From Leptolyngbyaceae cyanobacterium JSC-12 (lineage in GTDB: Bacteria > Cyanobacteriota > Cyanobacteriia > Leptolyngbyales > Leptolyngbyaceae), in the NCBI GenBank assembly GCA_000309945.1, contig CM001633.1, positions 5,498,143 through 5,530,391 on the forward strand: 32,249 nucleotides of DNA. The letters run 5' to 3'. Both the position numbers and the translations under genes were made by a program. Of the stretch, positions 30,445-32,249 are shown in pieces (within the stretch, counting starts at the first letter, position 1; each line of letters starts with the position of its first letter). Below the pieces are notes generated by a model. It saw only the letters and a program-made list of their open reading frames with translations, had not been told where the DNA came from and ran no database searches.

Positions 30445-31497
30445 TTACGTCGATTGTTGACTGCGGCGAAACTTCACCACGTCGCGGATTTTTTCGACTG
30501 CAATCTCGACATCGTTGACGACTTCATCATGGGGCAGCCTGAGAACCACATACCCGCTAATGAGTAATTCATAATCCCGGTGCCGATCCTCAACAAAGGC
30601 AAAAGAGTTACCATGATGCCGGTATCCATCGATTTCAACCACTACCTTACCGTCTAGCCACAATAAATCAACCAAATACCATTTACCACGAGATGTTTCT
30701 ACACTCTGATTAAAGAAAAATAGGTTGGCTAACTCAGTGTCTTGTGACAATTTTCTCGCCAGCAGTTGCTCACCCGGACTAAAAGGGTGAGGCTTTCCCC
30801 AGATGGGATAGATGACATGCTTAGATTCTTCCTCTATTGGTCGGGAAACTGCCTGTGGCGCCAAAATAGGAAATGAGATGGCTCCGTACAGAATAGAATC
30901 TAATTCCTGTTGCCCTGCGAGTTCCGCTGGGATCAGGACGACAACACGGGCTTGGGTCGCCTGGGCAAGCCAGGTCGAGGCCTTTGCCAGACTCAACAGC
31001 CGGTATTGCAGAGGGTGGCGATCGCAGAGGGCTAAAACAATCACAAGATCGCTTGGGGAGATCGCTAATGCAAGCTGAGAGACCTGAACGGTTCTGGAAA
31101 AATGCTGGAACACTGGCAATTTTCCTGCCTGGCAAACACTCACAGCAGCCTTCAGCCACGGAAGACAAACATCTTGTCGAGTTGCCTGAAGTTCTCGAAG
31201 CTTGAACTGATTCAGAAGAGCATCTTCGAGGGTACTTTCCTCTAAGAAATAAAAGGTGGCTTCCTGCCCGTACCACATGGGCCAGATAGCCAGCGTAACC
31301 CTTGCCAGAACATGGAGAATTTCCTCTAGAACCGCCTCATGTTCAGGAAGCTTCTCCCAAGTTTGAACCACAACTTTCCCATCAATGGAACTGCCTGCCT
31401 TGTACAGTTCAAGTTGGGATATTGCTTCAATCACATCAGTACAGAGAAGTGTTTTAACCTCGCCTCCTCGAATTTGAGTGAGGTACTTGCTCAACAT
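30445..31497 (-). CDS. DUF559/Vsr-like nuclease with long N-terminal domain
   Basis: 350 residues. The last ~75 carry a DUF559/PD-(D/E)XK-like endonuclease core: D277 in YLVDLLW, E288 and D290 in KVVVEIDGYRHH, then EDRHRDYELLISGYVVLRLP with R307, D308 and R320. The pattern D...E-x-D-G-x-x-H...D-x-x-R-D...G-x-x-V-L-R is that of DUF559 and Vsr-like nucleases. The N-terminal ~240 residues are unrecognised, with Rossmann-like strands (DLVIVLALCDRH, ARVVVLIPAEL). First gene of the five-gene operon, 274 bp after the attC at 31771-31857. It is inferred to cut DNA as effector of the HerA-type motor. Confidence 0.8.
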   Translation of the reverse strand: MLSKYLTQIRGGEVKTLLCTDVIEAISQLELYKAGSSIDGKVVVQTWEKLPEHEAVLEEILHVLARVTLAIWPMWYGQEATFYFLEESTLEDALLNQFKLRELQATRQDVCLPWLKAAVSVCQAGKLPVFQHFSRTVQVSQLALAISPSDLVIVLALCDRHPLQYRLLSLAKASTWLAQATQARVVVLIPAELAGQQELDSILYGAISFPILAPQAVSRPIEEESKHVIYPIWGKPHPFSPGEQLLARKLSQDTELANLFFFNQSVETSRGKWYLVDLLWLDGKVVVEIDGYRHHGNSFAFVEDRHRDYELLISGYVVLRLPHDEVVNDVEIAVEKIRDVVKFRRSQQST

Positions 31498-31770
31498 GGG
31501 ATTTCCTCGTAGAAATCAGAACGAAATCAGACTGTTATCCTCCAGCATATCCCTGATTAATTTCCAACCTTCACCCGTAGATGATGAAAGTCACCTGCCT
31601 ACTTAGTTTTGAAAACTTATACCTCGTAAAAAGGGAAATTAATTTTATGAACTTTCGGAGGTTTCGGCCTCTGAACTAGCACCTCTAGTCTGTCAACTTT
31701 GTTTTGATAGGCAAATTCAAACCCTATTAGCTAAGCTTTCAGGTTACTGCCTCCACCAAGGATTCCAGCA
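31498..31770 (-). promoter_or_regulatory. Leader of the five-gene unit, likely promoter region
   Basis: This 273-bp AT-rich stretch separates an attC from the first gene. On the - strand a TTGACA at 31696-31691 could be a -35 box, but no good -10 stands at the right distance. A TATAAG lies further down near 31617. A small inverted repeat (GAGG and CCTC around TTTCGG, 31658-31671) is present. No gene is seen. Confidence 0.35.
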
Positions 31771-31857
31771 GCATAACGGTGCTGTTCAGCGGTTGCAAAC
31801 CGACTTCGCCACTCCACGAACAGAAACCAGCAATCCGTTGCAACAGCATTGTTAGCT
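31771..31857 (-). other. attC site, - oriented
   Basis: GCATAAC (31771-31777) to GTTAGCT (31851-31857), 87 bp. Arms pair as TGCTGTTGCAACGG (- strand, right end) with TGCTGTT-CAGCGG, with one unpaired G. It marks the upstream edge of the five-gene unit. Confidence 0.87.
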
Positions 31858-32047
31858 GAGAGACGCACCGATTGACCTGGCTGACTCTGACCCTGCCACT
31901 CCCAAGCTATCCCCAAACCCCCGTCCTCTGGGTGCTTTGGGTCATAACCAACAACCTCGAACGACGGTCTCAACCCACTAGCTTCTGGGTGCTTTGCTAC
32001 TTGACGATACGGCTTGATGAACGAGTGGAAGGGCAGTTTGCGGAGCC
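31858..32047 (-). repeat. ORF-less integron cassette
   Basis: 190 bp between two attC sites, no gene. Closely related to 19210-19415, including GACGATACGGCTT and CTTCTGGGTGCTTTGCTACT. Confidence 0.72.
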
Positions 32048-32133
32048 AGCTAACGGTGCTGTTCAGCGGTTGCTGTTCAAATCTAGCTTTAGCCCTGATT
32101 GCCCGTCAATCCGTTGCAACAGCATTGTTAGCT
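32048..32133 (-). other. attC site, - oriented
   Basis: AGCTAAC (32048-32054) to GTTAGCT (32127-32133), 86 bp. Arms pair as TGCTGTTGCAACGG (- strand, right end) with TGCTGTT-CAGCGG, with one unpaired G. The arms are the same as those of the site at 31771, with a different central loop. Confidence 0.87.
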
Positions 32134-32249
32134 TGGGGACGCACCGATCGCCACCCAACGACGCCTCACCCACAGCCTCCTGAGTGTTTTCGGAACTACC
32201 GATCGCCCCTCGCGACTGCTGGGCGCTTTCGCTACCACAGATAACCCTC
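32134..32249 (-). repeat. ORF-less integron cassette, cut by the window end
   Basis: The 116 bp match the start of the cassette at 25693 (CGCACCGATCGCCACC, then CCTCCTGAGTGTTTTCGG and GACTGCTGGGCGCTTTCGCT). The array therefore goes on beyond this window. Confidence 0.72.

Noticed and set aside
1-32249. An integron integrase gene or attI site
   Set aside because: No product in the window shows tyrosine-recombinase motifs; the only recombinases are IS transposases.

Overview
This window looks like a stretch of cyanobacterial chromosome. It has many GCGATCGC-type (HIP1) palindromes, its insertion sequences are of types common in cyanobacteria, and it carries cyanobacterial accessory families (Uma2, DUF433/DUF5615, an NB-ARC/TPR STAND protein, DUF2283). 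No core or phylogenetic marker gene is present, so the genus cannot be named.

The main structure is an integron cassette array without an integrase. About 14 good and 3-4 degenerate attC-like sites of 81-92 bp punctuate the window. Each opens with an RYYYAAC-like box (mostly GCTAAC, GCATAAC or CCTAAC) and closes with GTTAGNY or GTTATGY. The two half-arms are complementary, and most sites have one unpaired G on the same arm, which is the extrahelical base expected of attC. That asymmetry gives each site an orientation. The two sites at 211-1664 point to the + strand and all the others, from 2922 onwards, point to the - strand. Most genes follow the same orientation and end a few bases before a site, or even inside one. 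No tyrosine recombinase or attI was seen, so this is a CALIN or the distal part of a chromosomal integron.

Layout. 1-1664: +-oriented cassettes, with an ORF-less cassette, a dam-type methylase cut by an IS200 copy, and the tail of an MFS transporter on the other side of that IS. 1741-2450: a decayed IS630 transposase at the point where array orientation flips. 2451-6473: small - strand cassettes (two paralogous mini membrane proteins, a 169-aa unknown, a HEAT-repeat protein, a membrane protein). 6696-8282: a GT39-like glycosyltransferase on the opposite strand. 8442-9253: a DUF433/DUF5615 toxin-antitoxin-like pair. 9494-10262: IS1. 10463-10879: a small ORF with nonsense codons. 11137-17257: an ABC-2 type exporter operon (double ATPase, two permeases, HlyD) with an IS200 copy inserted before hlyD. 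17604-18618: a broken IS110. 18841-19500: three attC-like sites around two ORF-less cassettes. 19778-24170: three + genes converging on a STAND NTPase. 24221-25692: a Uma2 nuclease cassette broken by a third IS200 copy. 25693-25893: an ORF-less cassette. 25894-31857: one large unit with five tightly packed - strand genes. 31858-32249: two more ORF-less cassettes.

The most interesting unit is the five-gene block at 25965-31497: a DUF559-like nuclease, a winged-helix protein, a 1091-aa protein with two P-loop ATPase halves (the second HerA/FtsK-like), a BECR/RelE-like RNase candidate and a DUF2283 protein. It is bounded by attC sites and has the organisation of an anti-phage defence operon that I cannot match to a named system. 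With the STAND NTPase, the Uma2 nuclease, the dam fragment and the toxin-antitoxin pair, the array looks like a reservoir of defence-type genes. This functional reading is inference.
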